Source of the DNA: Alphaproteobacteria bacterium
Lineage (GTDB): Bacteria > Pseudomonadota > Alphaproteobacteria > UBA8366 > Aestuariispiraceae
Direction of reading: 5' to 3'
Assembly (NCBI GenBank): GCA_033344895.1
Contig: JAWPMN010000001.1
Location: 3,418,001 to 3,482,000 of the forward strand
Length of the DNA stretch: 64,000 nt
Shown: positions 18,076 through 26,141 of the stretch, one piece after another
How the letters are laid out: every line of letters starts with the position of its first letter
How positions within the stretch are numbered: position 1 is the stretch's first letter
The notes under the pieces: generated by a model
Told to the model about the DNA's origin: nothing
Databases searched by the model: none
Seen by the model: only the letters and a program-made list of their open reading frames with translations
Program-made: the position numbers and the translations under genes

Positions 18076-18741
18076 CTATTGGTTGTCCGAACTGTCGATC
18101 ACTTGCTGAATGCCCTGATTGGTTTCAGGTGTGTATCCGGCGTCGCCGCCTGATGTACCACTTTCGACGGGCGGCTGCATCACGTCCTTTAGCCCCTCGA
18201 TGGTATTCACGGTCTGGCGACCCTGCTCCAGCTTCTGCAGGATGTATCCGCCGACGTCCTGCGGCAGCGCCTCCAGAATCTGAACCCCGCCCGCACGGAC
18301 CAGTTCGTAGCTCCGGCTTTCCCGGACGCTCTCGGGGATGGATCCTTCATCGAAGATCAGGACCGATCCGACCAGCACCGCACAGCATACCAGATAGCCG
18401 ACGCCAAGCCCTGCGACGAATCCGAGCGCCCGATTGACCGATCCAAGCGGACTTTCCTTCGCAACATGGGACAGGACGGAACTGACGATCATCAGCAATA
18501 CCAGCGATCCGGCGAAGAGGCCGGCTCCGGCCGCGATGTCAGCGAAGAGTTCCTGTTCGATCTGTTCGCGGGCGAAGGCCTGGGCATGCGGATAGCCCAG
18601 GATCGTGACAGCCAGGGCCCCGACCCAGGCGCCGATCCCGGTGACCAGCCCGACGAAACCCCAGAAGGCGGCCAGAAGACCGAACAGGGCAATGCCGCCC
18701 AGTACGATCATGTCCGTTACCGTGAAGGGAAGATCTTCCAT
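18076..18741 (-). CDS. cvpA: CvpA family membrane protein
   Basis: 221 residues with four predicted membrane segments in the first 125 or so. It starts with FTVTDMIVLGGIALFGLLAA, and the second loop holds GLVTGIGAWVGALAVTILGY. A hydrophilic tail of about 95 residues follows. CvpA in E. coli is linked to colicin V production and envelope/bile tolerance; the exact function is unsettled. The conserved pairing with purF, 6 bp downstream, supports the call. Confidence 0.88.
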   Translation of the reverse strand: MEDLPFTVTDMIVLGGIALFGLLAAFWGFVGLVTGIGAWVGALAVTILGYPHAQAFAREQIEQELFADIAAGAGLFAGSLVLLMIVSSVLSHVAKESPLGSVNRALGFVAGLGVGYLVCCAVLVGSVLIFDEGSIPESVRESRSYELVRAGGVQILEALPQDVGGYILQKLEQGRQTVNTIEGLKDVMQPPVESGTSGGDAGYTPETNQGIQQVIDSSDNQ

Positions 18742-18824
18742 TCAGAACCTCCGCCGGTCTGACGCCGCACGCGCCACGATCCGGGAACCGGGTTTCACTC
18801 CATCCAGTACCGCCGCGCCGACCG

Positions 18825-20246
18825 TCACCGGCGGGCATCCGCGTCCAGGATCCGGATCGGACCGTCCGCCGCGGCTTCCAGTCGACGGATCAGGGCGCCG
18901 ACATCCGCGACCGCCGTCACGGTCATATCCGATCCCTTCCGGGCATCCTTCGCGCTGCGCCCTTTCGGGGCAATCGCGTGATTGAAACCCAGCTTGGCGG
19001 CCTCCTTCAATCGGGCGTCCGGCCGTCCCACGGCCCGAACCTCGCCTGAAAGTCCGACTTCGCCGAACAGGACCGTCGATCCCGTTACCGGCACACCGGT
19101 CAGAGAGGAGACTATTGCCGCCGCGACTGCCAGATCCGCCGCAGGCTCGCCGATACGCAGGCCACCCGCGACGTTCAGATACACATCGCGGCCCGATAAA
19201 TCCAGCCCTCCGCGCGCTTCCAGCACGGCCAGCAGCATCGCCAGTCGGTTGTTGTCCCATCCGACCACGGCGCGGCGCGGCGTACCGTAGGCGGACGGGG
19301 CGACCAGGGCCTGTATTTCGACCAGCATCGGGCGCGACCCTTCGATCCCCGCGAAGACGGCCGCGCCCGCAACGCCGTCCTGACGATCGGCCAGAAAAAG
19401 CGCCGAGGGGTTCTTCACTTCCTCCAGGCCGCGTTCGGTCATGTCGAAGACACCGATTTCGTCCGTCGGGCCAAAACGGTTCTTCACCCCGCGGAGAATG
19501 CGGAAGGGATGGCCGCGTTCCCCCTCGAAATACAGGACCGTGTCGACCATGTGTTCGAGAACCCGCGGCCCGGCGATGGCGCCTTCCTTCGTGACATGGC
19601 CGACCAGCAGCAGCGCGATGCCCCTTCGCTTGGCAACCCGGATCAGTTCCTGGGACGAGGCCCGGACCTGACCCACCGTGCCCGGGGCGGAATCGATCAG
19701 ATCCACATACATTGTCTGAATGGAATCGATGATCGCGACCTTCGGTCCGTCCGGCTTGTCCAGAGACGCGACGATGTCCCGGACTGACGTTGCGGAGGCC
19801 AGATCGACGCGGGCTTCCGACACGTTCAGACGCGTTGCCCGCATGCGGATCTGGTCTATGGCTTCCTCGCCGGAGATATAGGCGACGGGTGCCTGAACGG
19901 ATAATGCGGCGGCGGCCTGCAGCAGCAGGGTCGACTTTCCGATCCCGGGATCGCCGCCGATCAAGGTTGCCGATCCGTCGACCAGCCCCCCGCCCAGGAC
20001 ACGGTCCAGTTCCGCGATACCCGATGTCAGGCGCGGGCGCTGCTCAGACGTGCCTTTCAGGGAGACGAAGTCGATGGATTTTCCCGATCCGCCGGTGCCG
20101 GACCGCTTGCCGCCGCCAATGGGCGCCGATTCCACGGTCTCCTCGACGATAGAGTTCCAGGCGTCGCAGGCCTCGCACTTGCCGACCCAGCGGGGATGTA
20201 CCGCGCCGCAGGACTGGCAGACATAGGACGTCTTTGTGCGGGCCAT
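18825..20246 (-). CDS. radA: DNA repair protein RadA
   Basis: 473 residues. The N-terminal C4 zinc finger is visible (CQSCGAVHPRWVGKCEAC). The RecA-like core has Walker A GGDPGIGKST and the RadA-specific KNRFG motif (RGVKNRFGPTDE). The C-terminal Lon-protease-like domain ends with PKGRSAKDARKG. RadA is a DnaB-type branch-migration helicase acting in recombination. It heads the radA-cvpA-purF-SDR run, with 83 bp before cvpA. Confidence 0.96.
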   Translation of the reverse strand: MARTKTSYVCQSCGAVHPRWVGKCEACDAWNSIVEETVESAPIGGGKRSGTGGSGKSIDFVSLKGTSEQRPRLTSGIAELDRVLGGGLVDGSATLIGGDPGIGKSTLLLQAAAALSVQAPVAYISGEEAIDQIRMRATRLNVSEARVDLASATSVRDIVASLDKPDGPKVAIIDSIQTMYVDLIDSAPGTVGQVRASSQELIRVAKRRGIALLLVGHVTKEGAIAGPRVLEHMVDTVLYFEGERGHPFRILRGVKNRFGPTDEIGVFDMTERGLEEVKNPSALFLADRQDGVAGAAVFAGIEGSRPMLVEIQALVAPSAYGTPRRAVVGWDNNRLAMLLAVLEARGGLDLSGRDVYLNVAGGLRIGEPAADLAVAAAIVSSLTGVPVTGSTVLFGEVGLSGEVRAVGRPDARLKEAAKLGFNHAIAPKGRSAKDARKGSDMTVTAVADVGALIRRLEAAADGPIRILDADARR

Positions 20247-20332
20247 GGTCGACCGTGCGATCCTTCAGATTTGTGACGGGCTCACGGTGCCGACTTATCC
20301 CACAGTCACCATGCTTGCAACGACGGTCTCCC

Positions 20333-20403
20333 GATTCGGATGGAAGGTGGAAGTTTCGCGGCTCGAATCATGTGCATTTTTACCGGCATTAACCTTAAGA
20401 CTC
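20333..20403. promoter_or_regulatory. three GANTC (CcrM-type) sites upstream of the Hpt gene
   Basis: GATTC at 20333-20337, GAATC at 20365-20369 and GACTC at 20399-20403 lie in the 217-bp gap between radA and the Hpt gene. GANTC is the methylation target of the alphaproteobacterial cell-cycle methylase CcrM. About 0.25 sites would be expected by chance in 71 bp at this GC content. No function is shown. Confidence 0.35.
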
Positions 20404-20463
20404 CGGAAAGGCTTTCGATGTACGTTCGTCCCTTAAAAAACGTTTCGGGTGTGGGATCAGGCA

Positions 20464-21237
20464 ATGCCAATGTTGGATGAAGAGCTGTTTCAACAGCTCC
20501 AGACAGAGTTTCTCGATACAACGGATGACGCGCTGGATCAGCTGGAGGCCGCGGTCGACGGCGCTGTGCGGGGCGGAGGCGACCCCCAGGCCGCGCTTCT
20601 GGCCGTGCGGCGTCAGGCCCATTCGATCAAAGGCATGTCGGCGTCATTCGGGTTCAACGTGTGCAGTGCCATCGCACACCGGCTGGAGGATTTCCTGGAT
20701 GAGGAAACCTCGCTGACGCCCGAGATGGCGCGCAACATTGGAAAATTCACCGATCGCATTCGGGAAATTGCCCGGGCGGGCAGTGAACCGGCGGCGGATG
20801 CCGCGGCGGAACTGCTGCGCTCCCTGCCGGCACGGCGTCCGTCGCCTGATATCACGGTCACCGCGGTCGATATCGAGGTTTTGATCGGCGTGCCGTCCAA
20901 CCTGACGGCCAAGATCGTACGCGATGTCCTGCAGAATTGCGGCTTCCGCGTCATGCGGGCGGCCACGATGATCGATTGTTTCACCCTCGCGGTGCGGGCA
21001 CGGCCGGATGCAATGCTGTTTGCCATGACGTTGGACGAGTTGTCCGGCGCCGATCTGGCGCGTGCCTTTCATGCCATGCCGGCGACCAATTCCGTCCCGA
21101 TCGGCGTCCTGACAAGCTTTGCCCTCGACCATGCCGCCTTCCAGGATATGCCTGCAGGGATCTCCATCGTTCGGATCGGCAAGCAGCATTTCGACGGCGA
21201 CATGGCCGAGTTCCTGGCCCGCATCGAAGTCGGCTGA
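20464..21237 (+). CDS. Hpt phosphotransfer protein with degenerate receiver-like domain
   Basis: 257 residues from ATG 20464 (ATG 20470 and GTG 20449 are also in frame). Residues about 1-120 form an Hpt domain with phospho-accepting H53 in RRQAHSIKGMSASFGF. Residues about 125-257 follow the beta/alpha rhythm of a receiver but lack the key acids: the DD pair is replaced (LIGVPSNL) and the phospho-acceptor position reads LFAMTLDELSG, with Ala where Asp is expected. A Lys remains in IGKQ. It could pass phosphate between partners or bind one; no cognate kinase is adjacent. The gene is divergent from radA. Confidence 0.78.
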   Translation: MPMLDEELFQQLQTEFLDTTDDALDQLEAAVDGAVRGGGDPQAALLAVRRQAHSIKGMSASFGFNVCSAIAHRLEDFLDEETSLTPEMARNIGKFTDRIREIARAGSEPAADAAAELLRSLPARRPSPDITVTAVDIEVLIGVPSNLTAKIVRDVLQNCGFRVMRAATMIDCFTLAVRARPDAMLFAMTLDELSGADLARAFHAMPATNSVPIGVLTSFALDHAAFQDMPAGISIVRIGKQHFDGDMAEFLARIEVG

Positions 21238-21262
21238 CCGTAAGGCCAGCCTCCCTTCGCGG

Positions 21263-21718
21263 TTAGGGCACTGCTTCCAGTGTCATATGCGGTCGACCGT
21301 CGGACGTCTTCTCGTTCGTCGTGCCGTCTTGGCGAAGATTCAGGGTTATCCGCTTTCGCAGGGCCGAGAAGCTGTCGAATTGAACGACGTCCACCGGTTC
21401 GTCCAGATCAAGCGTCACTCTGAACAGATTGAGGGCCGCGCGGGTCTGGACGCTCAGGATCGTTGCTTGAAACGCCTGTCCGAGATACCGGCCGGAAACC
21501 CGGCTGCCGATCTGGTATGGGCACGGCGGCAGTGGGGCCGGCTGGTCGGCAATTGCCTGCAGGGTGTTCCAGTCGCGGTACCCGTATTGGGCCGCCAGCA
21601 GTTCCAGGGCCACACTGTGAGACACGGGCTGTTGCCGTGCATTCAAGCCGGATCTCAAGCGTTTTGCCTGTTCCTTGAGTTCCGACACATCTGGTATTCG
21701 GGATTGGGTATTGGACAT
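21263..21718 (-). CDS. Glyoxalase_8-like small protein, unknown function
   Basis: 151 residues. The N-terminal half (about 8-50) has SELKEQAKRLRSGL, then SHSVALELLAAQYGYRDWNTL. From memory this is the motif of proteins annotated as 'glyoxalase superfamily protein' (Glyoxalase_8), although no glyoxalase metal site is visible. The C-terminal half looks beta-rich (VSGRYLGQAFQATILSVQT, FRVTLDLDEPVDVVQF). Start 21718 is supported by GGAGG 7 bp upstream; an extension to 21745 is in frame. It converges with the Hpt gene. Confidence 0.65.
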   Translation of the reverse strand: MSNTQSRIPDVSELKEQAKRLRSGLNARQQPVSHSVALELLAAQYGYRDWNTLQAIADQPAPLPPCPYQIGSRVSGRYLGQAFQATILSVQTRAALNLFRVTLDLDEPVDVVQFDSFSALRKRITLNLRQDGTTNEKTSDGRPHMTLEAVP

Positions 21719-21906
21719 TCGTTTGCCTCCGTCAGGACATTCCACGGAAACCGAACGGGGCTCGCATTGCCGTTACGCCGCGGAAATCCGGATCGCGGTC
21801 AAACGAATGAAATATGAGGCTTCACCATGGCTTTCGCCTGCGAGCGGCAGGGGCCTCGACCCGGACGTGGTTATCGCGGAAAATCGCTGTGGGTGTCAAC
21901 CGGCAC

Positions 21907-22695
21907 CTAAAGCTTGCGCAGTTCCATCTTGATCGGGCCCTCCGCGGACCCGTTGATGAACTGATCGACATAGGGATTGCCGCTGTTGTCGATATCTGTG
22001 ACGGGGCCGTTCCAGATCACTTCGCCCTTGTAGAGCATGGCCATGCGATCGGCGATGCGCCGAGCGCTGGGCATGTCATGGGTGATGGAAATCGCCGTCG
22101 CGCCGACCTCCTTCACGCATTTGACGATCAGGTTGTCGATCACATGGCCCATGATCGGGTCCAGACCGGTTGTCGGTTCGTCGAAGAAGATGATGTCCGG
22201 GTTGCCGGCGATGGCGCGGGCCAGGCCGACGCGCTTGCGCATGCCGCCGGACAGCTCGGCCGGTGACAGGGCGCCGACATCCGCCCCCAGACCGACCTGC
22301 GACAGCTTCTCGATGGCAATTTCCTTCGCTGCCTTGCGCTTCATGCGCTGGCCCTGGATAAGGCCGAAGGCGACGTTCTCCCAGACTGAAAGGCTGTCGA
22401 AGAGGGCCGCGTTCTGGAACAGCATGCCGATCTTGGCATTGACCGCCTCGCGCTCCGAACTGGACAGGTTCACCGTCGGCTGACCGTCGATCTCGATCTC
22501 GCCTTCATCCGGACTCAACAGGCCCAGAATGCATTTCAGCATGACCGATTTGCCCGTGCCGGATCCGCCGATGATTACCACGGATTCCTGCGGCATGACA
22601 TCCAGCGAGAAACCCTGAAGAACATGCTTGGCGCCGAAGCGCTTATGCACGTTGGTCAGCCGGATCTTCGGCACTGTGGCGTTGGCATCGGTCAT
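21907..22695 (-). CDS. mlaF: phospholipid-transport ABC ATPase (MlaF-like)
   Basis: 262 residues. Walker A GGSGTGKS, signature LSGGMRKRVGLARA, Walker B IIFFDEPTTGLDP and the switch His in SITHDMPSA are present. The family is the MlaF ATPase of the MlaFEDB complex, which moves phospholipids between outer and inner membranes. The start overlaps the stop of the mlaE-like permease gene by 4 bp. No mlaD gene follows; the next gene downstream on this strand is the Glyoxalase_8-like gene, 188 bp away. Confidence 0.9.
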   Translation of the reverse strand: MTDANATVPKIRLTNVHKRFGAKHVLQGFSLDVMPQESVVIIGGSGTGKSVMLKCILGLLSPDEGEIEIDGQPTVNLSSSEREAVNAKIGMLFQNAALFDSLSVWENVAFGLIQGQRMKRKAAKEIAIEKLSQVGLGADVGALSPAELSGGMRKRVGLARAIAGNPDIIFFDEPTTGLDPIMGHVIDNLIVKCVKEVGATAISITHDMPSARRIADRMAMLYKGEVIWNGPVTDIDNSGNPYVDQFINGSAEGPIKMELRKL

Positions 22696-23465
22696 GTCGC
22701 GAAGAACATTTCGGTGATCAGGTAGTTGGCGATCAGGATCAGAATCGACGCGCTGACCACGGCATTGGTGGTCGCCGCCCCCACGCCCTGCGCGCCGCCG
22801 CGGCTGTGCAAGCCATGATAGCAGCCCATCAGTGCGACCAGAAAACCGAAGACCGCCGCCTTGACCAGCCCGGAAATCACGTCCTGCGCCTGCAGGAAAT
22901 TCCAGGTGTTGATCAGGTAGGTCTGTTCGTTGAAGCCCAGCTTGTAGACGCTGACCACGAAACCGCCGAAGACGCCCATGATGTCGCCGATCAGGACCAG
23001 AAGCGGCAGCATCGTAACCCCGGCCATCAGGCGCGGCGCGATCAGATACTTCATCGGGTTCGTCGACAGGGTTTCCAGCGCATCGACCTGTTCCGTCACG
23101 CGCATGGTCCCGAGTTCGGCTGCCATGGCGGCGCCGATCCGGCCGGCGATCATCAGACCGGCCAGAACCGGCGACAGCTCCCGGCAGATCGACAGAACCA
23201 CGACGGACGGGATCGCGCCTTCCGCGGAAAATCGGGCGAAACCGGTATAGCTCTGCAGCGCGAGCACCATACCGGCAAACAGCGTGGTCAGGCCGACGAC
23301 AGGCAGCGAATAGTAGCCGATGTCGATCATCTGGCGTGCGATCAGCCGGGGGTAGATCGGCGGCCGGACGCAGTGGCTAACACCGCTGAGCGCAAAGACG
23401 GTCAGGCGACCGGTTGCCGAGAGGAAGCGAAGGCAGGCGGCGCCGATGACGCGAAGCGGATTCAC
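22692..23465 (-). CDS. mlaE: MlaE-family ABC permease
   Basis: 257 residues with five to six hydrophobic segments. Signature segments are SLPVVGLTTLFAGMVLALQ, then RELSPVLAGLMIAGRIGAAMAAELG and DALETLSTNPMKYLIAPR, all typical of MlaE/Ttg2B. It is the inner-membrane subunit of the phospholipid transporter. It overlaps alr (upstream) and mlaF (downstream) by 4 bp each, so the three genes are translationally coupled. Confidence 0.9.
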   Translation of the reverse strand: MNPLRVIGAACLRFLSATGRLTVFALSGVSHCVRPPIYPRLIARQMIDIGYYSLPVVGLTTLFAGMVLALQSYTGFARFSAEGAIPSVVVLSICRELSPVLAGLMIAGRIGAAMAAELGTMRVTEQVDALETLSTNPMKYLIAPRLMAGVTMLPLLVLIGDIMGVFGGFVVSVYKLGFNEQTYLINTWNFLQAQDVISGLVKAAVFGFLVALMGCYHGLHSRGGAQGVGAATTNAVVSASILILIANYLITEMFFAT

Positions 23466-24589
23466 GCAGCGCCTCCAATATAGTGCCGGGCGTAACGCGG
23501 GCCCAGAGAGGTCAGGATCTCGTATCCGATCGTGCCGGCCTGGTCCGCCACTGCGTCCACATCCTGATGCGGTCCGATCAGGGAGACGCTGTCGCCCGGC
23601 CCGATATGGGGCAGGGCAGAGACATCCAACGTGATTAGATCCATGGAAACCCTACCGACCACCGGCACTTCCACCTCTCCCACAAAGGCTTTGGCGGTGT
23701 TGCTTAGGGAGCGCAGATATCCGTCGGCGTAGCCAACCGCAAGAGTGGCGATGCGCGTCGGTCCTTCGACCCGATGCGAGGCACCGTATCCGACGCTCTC
23801 AGAAGCGTCAATCTGACGGACCTGAAGGATCCGGGAGTCCAAAGATATCACCGGGCGCATGGGGTTTGGACCATCCGTATTGGGTCGCACGCCGTAGAGG
23901 CAGACACCGGGCCGGATCCAGTCGAAATGCCAGTCCGGTCCCAGGAACGTGGCGCTGGAGGCCGCCAGCATTGCGCCTTCCGACGGTTTGGGCAGGCGTG
24001 CGGCCAGATCGGCGAAACGCAGCTGCTGTTCACGGTTCATGGGGTGAACCGGTGTGTCGGCGCAGGCCATATGGGACATCAGAAAGCGCAGGCCGATCCC
24101 GGACAGCCGGTCCGGCTCGGCAATCAAGGTCTCCGCTTCGCGACGGTCCAGACCCGTTCGGCTCATGCCGGTGTCGCAATGCAGTGTGGCCGACAACGGT
24201 GTCTCCAGACGTCGGCAATGGTCCCGCCACAAGTCGATCTGTCCCAGATCGTTGAGACTGGGCCACAGATCGTTGTCGCTGTAGACGGCTTCCTGCCCCG
24301 GCATCAGACCGTTCATGACGCAGATTCGGGGACGCGGCTTCCGGTCGGCGAAGATGTCAGCCAGTTCCAGGCCCGCATCCAGGTGAGCGACAAAGAATGT
24401 ATCGCACCCGGCCGCCGCCAGCGTCCGCGCGACCGGCGCCAGGCCCAACCCGTAGCCGTCCGCCTTGACCACCGCAGCCGCCCGTTTGTGCACCGTCCTG
24501 TCGCGCAGAATCCGCCAGTTCTCGGCGATGGCGTCGAGATCGACGGTCAACGTCGTCGGACTGTGGGCAAACCCGGTCGATTGCGTCAT
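23462..24589 (-). CDS. alr: alanine racemase
   Basis: 375 residues. The PLP-lysine is K42 in AAVVKADGYGLG. The second catalytic residue (Tyr) is in SVGYGASHRV, and VGRVSMDLITLDVS is the family motif in the C-terminal beta domain. It makes D-alanine for peptidoglycan. alr is followed by mlaE with a 4-bp overlap, an unusual partner. In many alphaproteobacteria alr lies between dnaB and radA, and the same order is kept here with other genes in between. Confidence 0.95.
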   Translation of the reverse strand: MTQSTGFAHSPTTLTVDLDAIAENWRILRDRTVHKRAAAVVKADGYGLGLAPVARTLAAAGCDTFFVAHLDAGLELADIFADRKPRPRICVMNGLMPGQEAVYSDNDLWPSLNDLGQIDLWRDHCRRLETPLSATLHCDTGMSRTGLDRREAETLIAEPDRLSGIGLRFLMSHMACADTPVHPMNREQQLRFADLAARLPKPSEGAMLAASSATFLGPDWHFDWIRPGVCLYGVRPNTDGPNPMRPVISLDSRILQVRQIDASESVGYGASHRVEGPTRIATLAVGYADGYLRSLSNTAKAFVGEVEVPVVGRVSMDLITLDVSALPHIGPGDSVSLIGPHQDVDAVADQAGTIGYEILTSLGPRYARHYIGGAA

Positions 24590-24690
24590 TCAGGAATCCA
24601 AAGTTGGACAAAGGATTGTTCGGCACCGTTCTTGTCGGTTTCGGCGCCGCGGTGCAAGTGTCATTGCACAGGCGGCAGGGATCGGTGCGG

Positions 24691-25299
24691 TCAGGGTACT
24701 CGAACCATCGCGTCCCATCCGGCCATCGCGCAGTCGGCCACGGCGTTCAGGGCAGTGCGGTCCGCGCCGTCGCGGGCCTGGATCGACATGCCGTGCTGAA
24801 GGGTCGTCACGAAGAGGGCCAGGGCGCGACAGTCGGCGTTTTCGGGCAGTTCGCCGTCTGCCTTTGCGCGTTCGAAGCGGTTCTGCAGAAGATCGATATT
24901 GGCCGTGCGCAACGCTTTCAACTCGTCGCAGATCTCAGGATGGGGGCTTTCGCTCTGCAGGGCGGACAGCACGATCATGCAGCCACGCGGTTCTGCGTGG
25001 CAGGTAAAGGCCTCCGCAGTAGCCCGGAGGACGGCGTCTACCGCTTCACGGGCCGTCGGTGCCGTCTCTACGCCGGTCCAGATCCCGGAACCCTCGGTCG
25101 TGCTGTAGAGCTGCAATGCCGATCGAAACAATGCCTCCTTGTCGCCGAAAGCCGCGTAGAGGCTGGGCGGAGTCAGGTCCATGGCCTTTGTCAATTCCGC
25201 CATGGAGGCCCCCTGGTAGCCACGGGTCCAAAAAACGTCCATCGCCCGGCGAAGCGCCTGATCCTTGTCGAAGCCCCTTGGTCTGCCTCTTCCCGCCAT
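24691..25299 (-). CDS. TetR-family transcriptional regulator
   Basis: 202 residues from ATG 25299, which has an AAAGGA site 6 bp upstream; an in-frame ATG at 25323 lies within the operator-like repeat and is less likely. The N-terminal TetR helix-turn-helix reads GYQGASMAELTKAMDLTPPSLY, shown here in part as ASMAELTKAM and PPSLYAAFG, with the usual DKEALFRSAL following. The ligand-binding half has TetR_C-like CMIVLSALQSESP. It is divergent from an SDR-MFS pair, and paired operator-like sequences lie between them, so it probably represses both directions. Confidence 0.9.
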   Translation of the reverse strand: MAGRGRPRGFDKDQALRRAMDVFWTRGYQGASMAELTKAMDLTPPSLYAAFGDKEALFRSALQLYSTTEGSGIWTGVETAPTAREAVDAVLRATAEAFTCHAEPRGCMIVLSALQSESPHPEICDELKALRTANIDLLQNRFERAKADGELPENADCRALALFVTTLQHGMSIQARDGADRTALNAVADCAMAGWDAMVRVP

Positions 25300-25307
25300 C
25301 AGAATCC

Positions 25308-25387
25308 TTTCTGTAACGATCAATAAATAAATCGATTGACAGTGTGAGGCAAGAGCGGCACGAAATATGTATCGATCATTACAGAAA
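25308..25387. promoter_or_regulatory. paired TetR operator candidates (17-bp inverted repeat)
   Basis: TTTCTGTAACGATCAAT (25308-25324) recurs inverted at 25371-25387 with 15 of 17 matches. Each arm has a central GATC flanked by partly symmetric TGTA/TACA-like ends; the right-hand site TGTATCGATCATTACA (25368-25383) is itself a 12/16 palindrome. The sites sit at the starts of the TetR gene (ATG 25299) and the SDR gene (ATG 25401), with TTGACA at 25336-25341 between them. This geometry suits repression of both promoters. Confidence 0.6.
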
Positions 25388-25400
25388 AGGAGTTGCGATC

Positions 25401-26141
25401 ATGTCGGACCTTATGGACAAGCGGGCGCTGGTCACCGGTGGCGGACGGGGCATCGGCGCAGCCATTGCGCGGAAACTGGCGGCGGACGGGGCGCAGGTGG
25501 CCCTGACGTATTCGGCGTCCGCCCAAAAGGCCGATGCTGTCGTACGGTCGATCGTCGAGGCCGGCGGGGTGGCGAGCGCCATCTGGGCGGACAACCGGGA
25601 CGATGCGTCGGTCACGGCGGCGGTCGAGGAAGCAGCATCGCGGATGGGCGGGTTGGATATCCTGGTCTGCAATGCAGGGGTTTTTGAGGTCGGCCCGCTG
25701 CAGGACCTTGGGTTGGACAGCTACGACAGCACGATGACCGTCAATGTGCGGGCGGTCTATGCGGCAATGCTGGCGGCCGATCGGGTCTTGGCAGAGGGCG
25801 GGCGCGTCGTCCTCATCGGCAGCAATCTGGCCAAGCATGTCCCTGGCCCGGGTATCGCGCTGTATGCGATGAGCAAATCGGCCCTCATCGGTCTCGCCAA
25901 GGGTCTGTCCCGGGACTTCGGTCCGCGCGGGATCACCATAAACGTGGTGCATCCTGGCTCTACCGATACCGACATGAACCCCGCCGACGGCGAGTTTGCG
26001 GATATGCAGCGCTCGATCATGTCGATCGGTCGATACAATGAGCCCGCCGAAGTGGCGAGCCTCGTTGCCTGGCTGGCCGGGCCCGATGCGGGAACCGTGA
26101 CCGGTGCCGAATTCACCATCGACAGTGGCGTCAACGCATGA
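25401..26141 (+). CDS. short-chain dehydrogenase/reductase (TetR-linked)
   Basis: 246 residues. TGGGRGIGAAIA is the cofactor glycine motif, CNAGV the NAG strand, and the active site has Ser in LIGSNLAK and YAMSKSA (YxxxK). The TDTDMNPA segment and closing GAEFTIDSGVNA are typical of 3-oxoacyl-reductase-like SDRs. Start 25401 is preferred to an earlier in-frame start because AAAGGAG sits 8 bp before it. It overlaps the MFS gene by 4 bp and is divergent from the TetR gene. The substrate is unknown. Confidence 0.9.
   Translation: MSDLMDKRALVTGGGRGIGAAIARKLAADGAQVALTYSASAQKADAVVRSIVEAGGVASAIWADNRDDASVTAAVEEAASRMGGLDILVCNAGVFEVGPLQDLGLDSYDSTMTVNVRAVYAAMLAADRVLAEGGRVVLIGSNLAKHVPGPGIALYAMSKSALIGLAKGLSRDFGPRGITINVVHPGSTDTDMNPADGEFADMQRSIMSIGRYNEPAEVASLVAWLAGPDAGTVTGAEFTIDSGVNA

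Noticed and set aside
20293-20304. DnaA-box-like TTATCCCACA upstream of the Hpt gene
   Set aside because: Has an extra C relative to TTATCCACA and stands alone; no cluster of DnaA boxes or AT-rich unwinding region supports an origin.
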